Made by a program: the position numbers and the translations under genes | The notes under the pieces: generated by a model | The model's input: the letters and a program-made list of their open reading frames with translations, nothing else | Told to the model about the DNA's origin: nothing | The model's database searches: none | Shown here: positions 35,011-44,317 of the stretch, piece after piece | Layout: each line of letters opens with the position of its first letter | How positions within the stretch are numbered: position 1 is the stretch's first letter | NCBI RefSeq assembly: GCF_002021565.1 | Contig: NZ_MSZX01000001.1 | Location: 186,027 to 250,026, forward strand | DNA: 64,000 nt | Direction of reading: 5' to 3' | Source of the DNA: Paenibacillus selenitireducens | GTDB taxonomy: Bacteria > Bacillota > Bacilli > Paenibacillales > Paenibacillaceae

Positions 35011-35901
35011 CTACCCCAGCGGTTCTTTATTCCGATAATGCTGAGGTGCGACGCCTTCGATCTTTTTAAACATCCGGCTGAAGTAAAAAGGATCTGGATA
35101 TCCGACTTCATTGGCAATCTCCTGAACACTTTTATCCGTACTGCGCAGCAGATGTTTGGCACGTTGGGTTTTAAGCTGGTGGATGTAGTTGTGGATGTTC
35201 GTTCCAGCATATTTTTTAAACACCTGACAAAGATATTCGTATTTTCGATCCAGCAACCGCTCTAGCGTTTCTTTGGAAATGTCCGAATCGTAAAAATTGT
35301 TCAAATGATTGACTAGTTTGCGGAATGTGAGGTATGAAGCGGGGAAAGCCGTGTCCAAATCGCTTTGCTTCAAAAAATCACTCGCCATAAGCCGGAGTAT
35401 TTCGCCAAGCAATAAGGTGGCATGAAAACGAAAATAGCCCTTGGGTTGTTTCATTGTCTCCACCAGATCTTCAAACAAGCCGAGCAGCTTATAACGCTGT
35501 AAGGAATGAAACTGACGCGGGACGACAAGCAAATCCTCATGAAGGATATCCGTGGTTCTTAGCTCCGTCCGTTCGGCATGGACAATATTAAGCTCGGATG
35601 CCCGATCCAGCACGAATTCATTGAGGCAGGGATCACAGGAAAATTGCACCCAAAAAAATTGACCCTGTTTTTCATGGGCATTCCATCCGGAATGTGTCTC
35701 CCAAGGCATCATAAGCAGCGACTCCCCAGCTTGCAAGGTCATACGCGCTTCGCCAGTCTGCAAATGTACCGTTCCGTCGGCAATGACGATTAGTTCGTAA
35801 TGTGGATTGTGATGCTGGCCGAAGAAATGGAGGTTATTTGCATCGAAAAGATCCGCCCATTTGACGTCTAGCGTAGATAATCGAGAAAGAGAGTAGTACA
35901 T
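35011..35901 (-). CDS. AraC family regulator with cupin sensor domain
   Basis: 296 residues. N-terminal cupin fold (about 10-110; HHNPHYELIVIADG and LLMMPWETHSGW) and C-terminal double AraC helix-turn-helix (about 190-290; KETLERLLDRKYEYLCQVFKKY, then IANEVGYPDPFYFSRMFKKI). Sugar-responsive activators commonly have this form. It is divergent from the ARH-fold/lactonase operon at 36019, with about 115 bp between the starts, and probably controls it. Confidence 0.92.
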   Translation of the reverse strand: MYYSLSRLSTLDVKWADLFDANNLHFFGQHHNPHYELIVIADGTVHLQTGEARMTLQAGESLLMMPWETHSGWNAHEKQGQFFWVQFSCDPCLNEFVLDRASELNIVHAERTELRTTDILHEDLLVVPRQFHSLQRYKLLGLFEDLVETMKQPKGYFRFHATLLLGEILRLMASDFLKQSDLDTAFPASYLTFRKLVNHLNNFYDSDISKETLERLLDRKYEYLCQVFKKYAGTNIHNYIHQLKTQRAKHLLRSTDKSVQEIANEVGYPDPFYFSRMFKKIEGVAPQHYRNKEPLG

Positions 35902-36018
35902 GGCATGACATCCCCCGATATTTATTCTTATGAAAACAAAACTATGTACATGGCACTACAAAAGAACCGCTCCTATACTAAAATCATCACTATTATATCA
36001 AACAACGGAGGTTCTCAC

Positions 36019-37908
36019 ATGAATACAAGTATTTTAAACGAACAAGATTACTATCGGATCGTTTACGGGGGATGGCTGGGGAAAAATATCGGGGGAACGC
36101 TTGGAGCGCCTGTCGAAGGCGAGAAAAAACTGCTTGAATTGAGCTTTTATCCAGAGCTGCCAGACGGTCCGCTAGAGAACGATGACTTGGACCTGCAATT
36201 GGTGTGGCTGCACGCCTTGGAGCAGTATGGTCCGGGATTGACCGCCCGCGAGCTTGGGCAAGAATGGTTGGAGCATATCTTTTTCCCGTTTGATGAATAC
36301 GGTTATGCCCTGACGAATCTGCGAAGAGGTCTACTCGCGCCGGTTGTAGGTTGGTTCAACAATCCTTTCAACAACTGTATGGGCTCACCTATTCGTTCCG
36401 AAATTTGGGCAATGGCGGCACCCGGGGCGCCGGAAACTGCGGCTCACTATGCGTATCAGGATGCGATTGTAGACCATGCCGGCGGGGAAGGGGTATATGG
36501 TGAAATGTTTTTTGCCGCTTTGGAAAGCGCTATTTTCTTTGAGAAAGACCGGGATCGGTTGATTGAGATTGGAATGAGCTATATTCCTGAGGATTGCCGT
36601 ACCGCCAAAGCGCTGAAAGATCTGCTCCGTTGGCATCAGGAAGGGAAGAGCTGGACCGAATCGCGCTTGCTTATTCTAGAGCACCATGGCAGCGACAACT
36701 TCACAGATGCTCCGCAAAATATTGCATTTACGATCCTTGGATGGTTGTATGGTGAAGATTTTGAAGATGCGATATTGAAAGCCGTCAATTGCGGTTACGA
36801 TACGGATTGTACCGCAGCAACGCTGGGTGCGATCCTGGGAATGCTGCTTGGACCGGAAGGCTTGCCTGCCAAATGGGTGAAGCCGGTTGGTGACCGAGTC
36901 GTTGTCAGTCCTCCAATCAAAGGATTCCCAGCGCCTAAGAACTTGGATGAGCTGACCCGCCGCACGATCCGCATAGGCAAACAGATTCTCGCCGCTTGGG
37001 ATACCGGGATTATCGTGCATCCTGACTTTCCGACATCTTGGAACCGATTGGAGGCTGCGGGAGAAACGGATAAAAGGATAAGGGAGCTTTGGGAGAGAAA
37101 GGTGACGTCCAATCTTTACTTGCTGCCGCAGGGAACGAAAAGCTGTCCTGACGCCGAGTTATTCATCGACTTCGGAACGGATGGCCCAGCCATCGGAGTG
37201 GGTCAAAGGAAGGTACTGCAGTTTACGCTGACAAACCGTTCACTTACTCCAATCTATGGCAACATTGCTTTGGAGCTGCCTTCAGGATGGGAGGGGCCGA
37301 CACCGCTTGAGATTAGCCTGCAGCCAGACGAATCCTTCCAGTGGGACACGGAAATCTTGGCTGGGGCGGCAGCAGCCGCAAGCCATGAGCTTGCTTTTCG
37401 CTGGACGCGAAGTCATGACCACGCGGTATGGGCTGTTCAGAAAGTGACTTTCGCATTAGTCAGCTCATCCAGATGGATCGTCTGGGGTCCAGATGGCGGA
37501 GCGGAAAAAGAGATATATGTCCCAGGGAATCGAGTGGAGTGGGAGAAGGCTCTTGGGTTAAACTCTGCTCAATTGCCAGCAGACGGAGTTTACCGGGCGC
37601 AAACGACGCTCACTAACCCGATCGAACGGAAGCTTCGACTGATTGCAGCTGCGAATAGTCCTGTAACGTTGAAGTTGAACGGACAGATCGTGATTGAGTG
37701 CAATGAAACGTTGGAATTCATGCCGGCGTATCATCGTGCGCCTCAAGAACAATGGGTGGAGTTAACGTTAGAAGCCGGAAGCCATCAGGTAGAAGTAGAA
37801 GCTATCAGAAATGGCTGTCCTCCGGAGGTGTACATCTTGCCGGTAGCGCTTCAGGACACAACATCACCTGGTTCTTACTATTACTATACGGATATTCTGC
37901 TGGGGTAA
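36019..37908 (+). CDS. ADP-ribosylglycohydrolase-fold enzyme with C-terminal beta domains
   Basis: 629 residues from ATG 36019, 6 nt after CGGAGGT; the frame is open further upstream but without a ribosome site. Residues 1-345 match the ARH/DraG all-helical fold: Asp cluster ENDDLDLQ (D55, D56, D58) and GYDTDCTAATLGAILG (D261, D263), which hold two metal ions in the family. The C-terminal 280 residues are extra: an Ig-like NPCBM/NEW3-type segment (about 360-440) and a jelly-roll-like module (about 450-629) with LKLNGQIV. No signal peptide. Known family members remove ADP-ribose from proteins, but the sugar-catabolism setting suggests a glycosidase-like job. Translationally coupled to the lactonase gene, 3 nt downstream. 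Confidence 0.85.
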   Translation: MNTSILNEQDYYRIVYGGWLGKNIGGTLGAPVEGEKKLLELSFYPELPDGPLENDDLDLQLVWLHALEQYGPGLTARELGQEWLEHIFFPFDEYGYALTNLRRGLLAPVVGWFNNPFNNCMGSPIRSEIWAMAAPGAPETAAHYAYQDAIVDHAGGEGVYGEMFFAALESAIFFEKDRDRLIEIGMSYIPEDCRTAKALKDLLRWHQEGKSWTESRLLILEHHGSDNFTDAPQNIAFTILGWLYGEDFEDAILKAVNCGYDTDCTAATLGAILGMLLGPEGLPAKWVKPVGDRVVVSPPIKGFPAPKNLDELTRRTIRIGKQILAAWDTGIIVHPDFPTSWNRLEAAGETDKRIRELWERKVTSNLYLLPQGTKSCPDAELFIDFGTDGPAIGVGQRKVLQFTLTNRSLTPIYGNIALELPSGWEGPTPLEISLQPDESFQWDTEILAGAAAAASHELAFRWTRSHDHAVWAVQKVTFALVSSSRWIVWGPDGGAEKEIYVPGNRVEWEKALGLNSAQLPADGVYRAQTTLTNPIERKLRLIAAANSPVTLKLNGQIVIECNETLEFMPAYHRAPQEQWVELTLEAGSHQVEVEAIRNGCPPEVYILPVALQDTTSPGSYYYYTDILLG

Positions 37909-37911
37909 AAC

Positions 37912-38742
37912 ATGAGAATCGATGCGCATCAGCATTATTGGAAAACAGAGCGTGGAGACTACGGTTGGCTGACGCCGGAACAGGGTATTTTATATGCGGA
38001 CTATTTGCCGGAGCAGCTGCATGAGACACTGGAAGTTTATCGCTTTGAACGAACGATTGTAGTGCAAGCTGCTCCCACGCTGGAGGAAACGGAATTCATG
38101 CTTTCATTATATGAAAAGTATGACAGTATTGCCGGGGTAGTCGGCTGGCTGGATCTGGCTTCGCCGGAATTTGGAGAGCAATACGCCAAATTCCGCAAAC
38201 ATAAAGGCTTTGTCGGGTTTCGGCCGATGCTGCAGGATTTACCTGACCCATGGATCCTTCAGACTCAGGTCATGACAAATTTGGAGTTGGCAGTCCGAGA
38301 TGAATGTCCGATTGATTTACAGCTTCGGCCTCGTCATCTCCCTTATATGCTGGAGGCGCTGCGGGTTTTTCCAACCCTCAGGGGAGTGATCGACCACGCG
38401 GCCAAGCCTTTTATCGCAGAGAAATCCATGGACCCTTGGAAGATGCAAATGACCGAAATGGCTGCCTACCCTAATGTGATGTGCAAGCTGTCCGGTCTGG
38501 TCACGGAAGCGAACCAACAAGCATGGAGCTGGGAGGACTTCGTCCCCTATGTGCATCATGTCGTAGAAGTGTTTGGTTCAGATCGGATCATGTTCGGGAG
38601 CGATTGGCCTGTTTGTTTAGCGACTTGCAGTTACAAAGAGGTTTATGACACTTTGCTTAGGGCTCTCCCTTCTAACTTGTCCCAGTACGATGATGATGCC
38701 TTCTTTGGGGGCAATGCCAAGCGATTTTATGATTTGCATTAA
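37912..38742 (+). CDS. Amidohydrolase-fold sugar lactonase (COG3618 type)
   Basis: 276 residues. Begins with MRIDAHQHYW (the H-x-H metal motif), has a VIDHAAKP His segment, a KLSGLVTE strand and FGSDWPV with the catalytic Asp. This set is typical of L-fuconolactonase and L-rhamnono-lactonase relatives of the amidohydrolase superfamily. It would open an aldonolactone to the aldonate, between the SDR at 27837 and the dehydratase at 26645. Start 3 nt after the ARH-fold gene stop with a poor ribosome site, so coupled translation is likely. Confidence 0.88.
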   Translation: MRIDAHQHYWKTERGDYGWLTPEQGILYADYLPEQLHETLEVYRFERTIVVQAAPTLEETEFMLSLYEKYDSIAGVVGWLDLASPEFGEQYAKFRKHKGFVGFRPMLQDLPDPWILQTQVMTNLELAVRDECPIDLQLRPRHLPYMLEALRVFPTLRGVIDHAAKPFIAEKSMDPWKMQMTEMAAYPNVMCKLSGLVTEANQQAWSWEDFVPYVHHVVEVFGSDRIMFGSDWPVCLATCSYKEVYDTLLRALPSNLSQYDDDAFFGGNAKRFYDLH

Positions 38743-38809
38743 TTGCAGACCGGTAACCGAGGGTGCCATGATGATGAGATGGATAGCCGCGGAAACATCC
38801 AGAAAACAG

Positions 38810-38843
38810 GGAATCCAGCCAAGTTGGCTGGGTTCCTTTTTTT
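38810..38843 (+). terminator. Rho-independent terminator
   Basis: GGAATCCAGCC-aagtt-GGCTGGGTTCC followed by seven T. Confidence 0.9.
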
Positions 38844-38981
38844 GTGCAGGGCAATTTTGTAATGCAGTTCCTCATTCAGTTTCCCAAACCTTCGTATAGA
38901 TGATATTATCCATATGGTTGTACAATATAAGCAGAACGTTGTTCTATAGTTTTTATTTCTATTCAAATGGAGGCTTTCGTT

Positions 38982-40634
38982 GTGAAAGATATTGTTTCGG
39001 AATGGGCGGAGTCCCATTTTCCATTATATACGGCAGACAGCATTCTATCGATTTACAGCAGCTCGAATTTCCCGATGTATAAAATAAATGAGAGTTTACC
39101 TGTGCTGATTGCGATTGTCAGAGGCAAGGGCAATCTTAAAGCGGATGAAGAGATGTACGAGCTTCTGGAAGGGAGCGTTATCTTTATCCCGGCAAATACC
39201 GAGGTCGTTTTAAATGCGGATTCCCTACATCCACTTCATGTATATAAGCTGGTCATTGATGCCCGCGAGCAGGGGAAGTCTTTGCCAACAGGTGCAATGA
39301 TGCGAAAAAGCGACATAAATACTAACTCCGTTATTCAATTCTTTTCTAATGAACCTTCGCTTGTATCAAATATGGAGGAGCTTTATATCCATCGATTACC
39401 AGGTAATGAATTCCGTCATGTGCAAAATCAAATCATATTTCACCAAATCATTCTCCAATTGCTTGAGCGGCAAGAGGACAAGTACGCTGCTGGCGAACAA
39501 CCCTCTATGGAACGCAGTATTGCTTACTTGGAGTTACATTATAGCGATAAGATAACGCGTGAGCGATTAGCCGAGATTGCCGGTGTAAGTCCATCTCACT
39601 ATTCGATTCTCTTTAAGCAGATGACCGGTTTCTCACCCAGCGAATACTTGTCGAGGCTTCGCGTTCACCGGGCTAAGGAACTATTGATTAGCGGATCGGC
39701 CACACTCAGGGAGATAGCGCAGCAGGTCGGTTACAAGGATGAGTTTTATCTTAGCCGTCGGTTTAAGCAGCAGACGGGAGCAGCGCCTTCCGGCTACAAT
39801 CGGGAATCCTTTCAGCGTGTAGCCGTATTCCTTACGCCTTACGCGAGTCATCTGCTTTTGCTTGGCCTGGAGCCAGCTGTCATTATCTCGGATAGCAGCG
39901 AATATTTGCATACATCGGGTTTGCAGCTGCCGCAAAAGATGTTGTTTATCAACGCGAACTCTTCCGCAGAACAGATAAAATCGGTACTGCTCGAAAATAA
40001 GATTGAGTTGATTATTGCAGCTAACCAGCATTTGTACCAATATGGTCTGAGTGTAGAACAGTTGCGGTCCGTCGCGCCTCTTGCAGAAATTTCATGGATG
40101 GAAGTTGGTTGGAAAGAGCATTTTCGTCTTATCGCTCAGCTTATACAAAGAAAGGATCGGGCAGAGCAATGGTTGGCTGATTTTGAGATTGAGGAACAGG
40201 AAGCCCGTACATGGGTACAACAGAGTGAAGCCGCCAAGGAAGTAATCACGATTCTGGTTATTAAACCGGAGAGTCTGTTCGTTTATGGAGCGCGAAATGT
40301 CGGCTGTGTTATCTATCAATCGTTGGGACTTCAAGCACCACCAAGGATACAGGAGGAGATTGTGAAGCTTGGGGATCAATTTCATTCCGTGCCGATTGAG
40401 TTATCGGAACTCGCAGACTATGCAGGGGATCGAATATTGGTAATTGTTTTTCCCGACGTGAAAGGTTCAACCGTGCATTCAGATACCGTATTCAATTCGG
40501 TATATTGGAACAGTCTATCAGCAGTACAGCGGAATGATGTACATTTGCTTGATCTGGATGAGTGGATTCCTTACAATCCGGTTTCTATTCGCTTGCAGCT
40601 GCAACGCGCTGTATCTTTATTTTCAGGCAACTAA
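38982..40634 (+). CDS. AraC regulator fused to siderophore-binding domain (Btr-like)
   Basis: 550 residues from GTG 38982, 8 nt after GGAGG; the upstream ATG 38967 overlaps that ribosome site and is unlikely. N-terminal cupin-like part (1-150), AraC double helix-turn-helix (about 170-270; LAEIAGVSPSHYSILFKQMTG, then IAQQVGYKDEFYLSRRFKQQ), then a FhuD/BtuF-type periplasmic-binding fold (about 280-550) without a signal peptide. B. subtilis Btr has this exact fusion and activates siderophore uptake when the ferri-siderophore binds its C-terminal domain. The downstream uptake genes support the same job here. Confidence 0.9.
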   Translation: MKDIVSEWAESHFPLYTADSILSIYSSSNFPMYKINESLPVLIAIVRGKGNLKADEEMYELLEGSVIFIPANTEVVLNADSLHPLHVYKLVIDAREQGKSLPTGAMMRKSDINTNSVIQFFSNEPSLVSNMEELYIHRLPGNEFRHVQNQIIFHQIILQLLERQEDKYAAGEQPSMERSIAYLELHYSDKITRERLAEIAGVSPSHYSILFKQMTGFSPSEYLSRLRVHRAKELLISGSATLREIAQQVGYKDEFYLSRRFKQQTGAAPSGYNRESFQRVAVFLTPYASHLLLLGLEPAVIISDSSEYLHTSGLQLPQKMLFINANSSAEQIKSVLLENKIELIIAANQHLYQYGLSVEQLRSVAPLAEISWMEVGWKEHFRLIAQLIQRKDRAEQWLADFEIEEQEARTWVQQSEAAKEVITILVIKPESLFVYGARNVGCVIYQSLGLQAPPRIQEEIVKLGDQFHSVPIELSELADYAGDRILVIVFPDVKGSTVHSDTVFNSVYWNSLSAVQRNDVHLLDLDEWIPYNPVSIRLQLQRAVSLFSGN

Positions 40635-40688
40635 TAGTCCAAGTCAATTATCAAACATAAAGGCATGGCTCGGAGCAATGCATATCCA

Positions 40689-40730
40689 TATAATAGTTTT
40701 CATGGTATTGAAAATGATTATTATTTTCAA
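40689..40730 (+). promoter_or_regulatory. Fur box and promoter of siderophore uptake operon
   Basis: TGAAAAT and ATTTTCA arms (inside 40708-40730) separated by 7 nt form a near-perfect Fur box. Flanking sequence has TATAAT at 40689-40694, and TTGAAA (40708) with TTAGAA 17 bp on is an alternative promoter overlapped by the box. Iron repression by Fur is expected. Confidence 0.8.
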
Positions 40731-40772
40731 TTAGAAAACAATGTGTTAAAACAAAAGGGAGAGAGTCATCTG

Positions 40773-41741
40773 ATGAAAAAGATATTAATTCCGTTCGTTC
40801 TGCTCATCGTTGTTATGCTTAGCGCTTGTGGAGGCAATAAGACGGATCAAGTAAAGAGTCCATCTACGGAGTCTTCTAATGCCCAAGCGTCAAGTGAGGC
40901 ATCAACGCCCGCCGCCAAGGATTCGGACACTTTTACGTATCAATCCGAAAATGGACCCGTGGAGGTACCGACCCATCCACAGCGTGTCGTTGTAATTACT
41001 CGTTTCTTGACAGGCAATGTTATGGCGCTTGGTGTGCCGCTTGTCGGCGTCGATGAAATGTCCAAAACTAACCCGAATTTTGCAGAAAAGCTTGCCGGTG
41101 TTGAGGCGGTTACGGATGAGAGTCTGGAGAAGATCATCGAACTGAACCCAGACCTTATTATCGGGCTATCGGATATCAAAAACATCGATAAACTAAAGCA
41201 AATCGCACCAACGGTTACGTATACGTATGGAAAAGTAGATTTCTTAACGCAGCAGCTTGAAATTGGCAAGCTTTTGAATAAAGAGCAGGAAGCTCAGGAT
41301 TGGGTCAAAGATTTTGATGCTCGAAGCAAAAAAACAGGGGAAGAAATCAAGGCGAAAATAGGTGCGGATACGACGGTTTCGGTCATTGAGACGTTCAATA
41401 AACAGCTATATGTTTACGGATATAAATTTGGCCGCGGAACTGAAATACTCTATGATCAGTTCGGGTTAGGAATGCCTGAGAAAGTGAAGGAAGCGACGAA
41501 GCAAGACAGTTTCTTCGCCGTGTCGACAGAAGTATTGAAGGATTATAGCGGCGACTATATTATTTTCAGCAAAGATGCAGATGAAAACAATTCGTTCCAA
41601 GAAACAGAGACCTATAAAAATATTCCTGCTGTCAAGAATCAACATGTTTTCGAGGTGGATGCGAAGGCTTTCTATTTTAACGATCCATTAAGCATGGAAT
41701 ACCAATTAGAATTTTTCACTCAACATTTTCTCGGCAAATAA
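40773..41741 (+). CDS. yfiY: Siderophore-binding lipoprotein (YfiY-like)
   Basis: 322 residues from ATG 40773, after AAAGGGAGAG; the longer open frame crosses the Fur box and is not used. Lipobox LSAC (C about 20), Ser/Ala-rich tether, then the FhuD-type fold: VPTHPQRVVVI, LGVPLVGVDE, ELNPDLIIGL, and a C-terminal YFNDPLSMEYQLEF. The segment TVTYTYGKVDFLTQQLEIGK and the ETFNKQLYVYG segment resemble B. subtilis YfiY, a hydroxamate/citrate-type siderophore binder, as I recall it; FeuA is a more distant match. It captures the ferric siderophore outside the membrane. Confidence 0.88.
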   Translation: MKKILIPFVLLIVVMLSACGGNKTDQVKSPSTESSNAQASSEASTPAAKDSDTFTYQSENGPVEVPTHPQRVVVITRFLTGNVMALGVPLVGVDEMSKTNPNFAEKLAGVEAVTDESLEKIIELNPDLIIGLSDIKNIDKLKQIAPTVTYTYGKVDFLTQQLEIGKLLNKEQEAQDWVKDFDARSKKTGEEIKAKIGADTTVSVIETFNKQLYVYGYKFGRGTEILYDQFGLGMPEKVKEATKQDSFFAVSTEVLKDYSGDYIIFSKDADENNSFQETETYKNIPAVKNQHVFEVDAKAFYFNDPLSMEYQLEFFTQHFLGK

Positions 41742-41753
41742 GGAAAGTAACCC

Positions 41754-42761
41754 ATGAAGAGAAAAAAACATGCAGTCCCGATTTCAATAAAGCTTCTTGT
41801 CTGCTTACTCTTGCTCATTCTCAGCTTTGTCCTCTCCATACGATTGGGGGCAGCGGATACGACGTTTCGTGATCTGTGGTTTGTGCTAACTTCAGATTTG
41901 AGGGACGATAATATTATTATGCTGCACGAAATTAGGCTTCCTCGTGAGCTGGCTGCGATTCTGATAGGTGCCGCGTTCGCCGTATCCGGGGCTATTATGC
42001 AGGGAGTCACCCGGAATCCGCTGGCTGATCCCGGCTTGTTGGGTTTAACTTCCGGTGCCAACATGGCGCTAGCACTGGCTTACGTATTGATTCCAGGAAT
42101 TAGCTATTACGGGATCATGGTGGCTTGTTTCCTCGGTGCCGCTCTTGGAGCGGGTCTAGTCATCGCCCTTGGCTCGACGCGAAGGGGAAACCTTTCTCCT
42201 ATTCGAATTATTCTTGCCGGAGCGGCTGTTTCCGCTTTTTTGTTTGGCATTTCGGATGGCATCAGCATCGTTTTTAAGTTATCCAAGGATGTAACGATGT
42301 GGACCGCAGGAGGCTTGATTGGAACAACATGGGTGCAGATTCAGACCATAGCGCCGGTCATCCTTCTTGGCATTGCTATGGCCCTTATGTTATCCAATCA
42401 AGTGAGTATTCTTAGCTTGAGCGAAGAAGTGGCCATTGGACTCGGACAAAAGCTATTTATTATGAAAGCCGTCCTGTTCGTTCTTGTCATTGTACTTACA
42501 GGAGCATCGGTCGCGCTCGTCGGCAATATGGCATTCTTAGGTCTAATGATTCCGCATATCGTCCGTAAATTCGTAGGCCAGGATTATCGTCATATCCTAC
42601 CCATCTCGGCGTTGATCGGAGCAACGTTCATGTTACTGGCTGATACGCTGGGACGTACCATTAACGCACCTTATGAGACACCGGTGGTAGCCATTGTAGC
42701 CATGGTGGGCTTGCCTTTCTTCCTGTTTGTTGTGCGTAGAGGAGGCAAAAATTTCTCATGA
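41754..42761 (+). CDS. yfiZ: FecCD-type siderophore permease 1
   Basis: 335 residues, about nine to ten membrane helices. FecCD/BtuC marks: RLPRELAAILIGAAFAVSGA, MQGVTRNPLADPGLLGLTSGA and the NMAFLGLMIPHIVRK segment that contacts the ATPase. ATG 41754 follows AAGGAA, 12 nt after the binding-protein stop. Forms the channel with the next permease. No ATPase gene follows; a shared FhuC/YusV-type ATPase must serve it. Symbol by analogy with the B. subtilis yfiY-yfiZ-yfhA locus. Confidence 0.9.
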   Translation: MKRKKHAVPISIKLLVCLLLLILSFVLSIRLGAADTTFRDLWFVLTSDLRDDNIIMLHEIRLPRELAAILIGAAFAVSGAIMQGVTRNPLADPGLLGLTSGANMALALAYVLIPGISYYGIMVACFLGAALGAGLVIALGSTRRGNLSPIRIILAGAAVSAFLFGISDGISIVFKLSKDVTMWTAGGLIGTTWVQIQTIAPVILLGIAMALMLSNQVSILSLSEEVAIGLGQKLFIMKAVLFVLVIVLTGASVALVGNMAFLGLMIPHIVRKFVGQDYRHILPISALIGATFMLLADTLGRTINAPYETPVVAIVAMVGLPFFLFVVRRGGKNFS

Positions 42762-43768
42762 ATCTGTCTGCTCTTATTCGTAAACAACGCCTAATCCTGC
42801 TTGTCAGTTTAGGTCTGATCGCTTTAACGGCGATCGTTAGTATGGGTATAGGGTATTCCTCATTATCGTTTGACAGACTGATTCCAGTCTTGTTCGGCCA
42901 GGGTACCTTCAAAGAAGATTTCGTTTTGTTTTCTGTTCGACTCCCGCGTATTGTCATTACACTGCTGTCAGGTATGGCGCTTGCGCTCGCGGGTTCCATT
43001 TTGCAGAGCGTCACTCGTAACGATTTGGCTGACCCAGGGATCATCGGTATTAATTCAGGAGCGGGCGTGGCGATTACCGTTTTCTTCCTTTATGCTCCGA
43101 TTGAGGTTGGATCGCTCGTTTACGTTTTGCCGCTTGTCGCCTTTATTGGCGCTTTGGTGACGGCTGGACTAATTTATATTTTCTCGTACAGTCGGTCACG
43201 AGGGCTTGATCCCGTTCGGCTCGTACTGGTAGGGGTCGGCTTCTCCATGGCACTGTCTGGGCTTATGATCGTGATCATTTCCTCGGCAGAACGCTCAAAG
43301 GTCGATTTTATTTCCAAATGGATTGCCGGAAGCATATGGGGGGCGGATTGGCCGTTAATTTGGGCTTTGATTCCTTGGTTGCTCTTTCTAATCCCGTTTA
43401 CCTTATTCAAATCGAATCGACTCAATATTCTTGCTTTAAGCGAAGAATCGGCGGTTGGCGTCGGTCTGAAGCTTGAAAGGGAGCGCATGGTGTTGATTTT
43501 GACTGCGGTCGCCGCATCTGCGTCTGCGGTATCTGTCACAGGAGGAATCGCATTTATCGGATTGATGGCTCCGCATATCGCTAAGACGCTAGTGGGACCG
43601 CGTAATCAGCTGTTCATTCCTGTAGCGGTTCTGCTCGGCGGATGGCTGCTGTTAATCGCAGACACCATTGGCCGTAATCTTGTCGATCCTGACGGTATCC
43701 CCGCAGGTATCATGGTGTCTTTGATCGGCGGGCCTTATTTTGCATATTTACTGCTTAAAAAGAAATAG
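42758..43768 (+). CDS. yfhA: FecCD-type siderophore permease 2
   Basis: 336 residues, about nine to ten membrane helices, with RLPRIVITLLSGMALALAGS, LQSVTRNDLADPGIIGINSG and GIAFIGLMAPHIAKT. It overlaps the preceding permease by 4 nt (ATGA), so the two are translationally coupled. Partner subunit of the siderophore channel; the operon ends here with a terminator. Assignment to yfhA is by locus analogy and less certain than the family. Confidence 0.9.
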   Translation: MNLSALIRKQRLILLVSLGLIALTAIVSMGIGYSSLSFDRLIPVLFGQGTFKEDFVLFSVRLPRIVITLLSGMALALAGSILQSVTRNDLADPGIIGINSGAGVAITVFFLYAPIEVGSLVYVLPLVAFIGALVTAGLIYIFSYSRSRGLDPVRLVLVGVGFSMALSGLMIVIISSAERSKVDFISKWIAGSIWGADWPLIWALIPWLLFLIPFTLFKSNRLNILALSEESAVGVGLKLERERMVLILTAVAASASAVSVTGGIAFIGLMAPHIAKTLVGPRNQLFIPVAVLLGGWLLLIADTIGRNLVDPDGIPAGIMVSLIGGPYFAYLLLKKK

Positions 43769-43899
43769 CTGTGGCTTCATATCGCTAGAAGATTGTGTGT
43801 CACCTGGGGCGAGTCTATACCCGTCATATCTTCTTTAATAGTTACAGTAATCGTAATATGACCAACGCATGTCTCCATAAACGAAGCTGAGCCACGTCA

Positions 43900-43923
43900 C
43901 CACGTCCAAAGGACGTGGTTTTT
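43900..43923 (+). terminator. Rho-independent terminator
   Basis: CCACGTCC-aaa-GGACGTGG followed by five T; ends the siderophore operon. Confidence 0.9.
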
Positions 43924-43962
43924 GTTCGATGGAATCCCTGACATTCCATACATTTATGAAAA

Positions 43963-43983
43963 CGGCAGAAATGCCGTTTTTTT
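43963..43983 (+). terminator. Duplicated tRNA-Lys terminator
   Basis: CGGCA-GAAA-TGCCG with seven T, identical to that at 5036-5059. Confidence 0.75.
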
Positions 43984-44317
43984 GTTGTTCATTGAGTTCC
44001 ATGAGCGGGTGAGAGGGGTGGGAGACGGCCGGAGGGAATGAATTTTGGATATCCCACTGAAGCTCCCTGAGCTACAGTACTTTTCATGGCTTAAACCATA
44101 ATACTCTTGACGTTGCGGACCGTATTGCAGTTATTTTCGCTTGTTAGCTCATTTATCTCGGTTTGCGGACCGTATAGCCCTTATTGTCCTCAATCGAAAC
44201 CAATAGGAGGAATTTTGGGTAAATAGCTGCATTTGAGTCCGCAAGCCTCGCGAAACACTATGCTTTTCTACAAATAAGGGCTCCTCGGTCCGTTGCATCT
44301 TGGTTAATTCATATTTT

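Noticed and set aside
35905-36018. N-terminal extension of the ARH-fold protein
   Set aside because: Open frame only; it crosses the divergent promoter region, and CGGAGGT points to ATG 36019.
5025-43934. Prophage or integrative conjugative element
   Set aside because: No integrase, relaxase, structural or lysis genes are present between the direct repeats.
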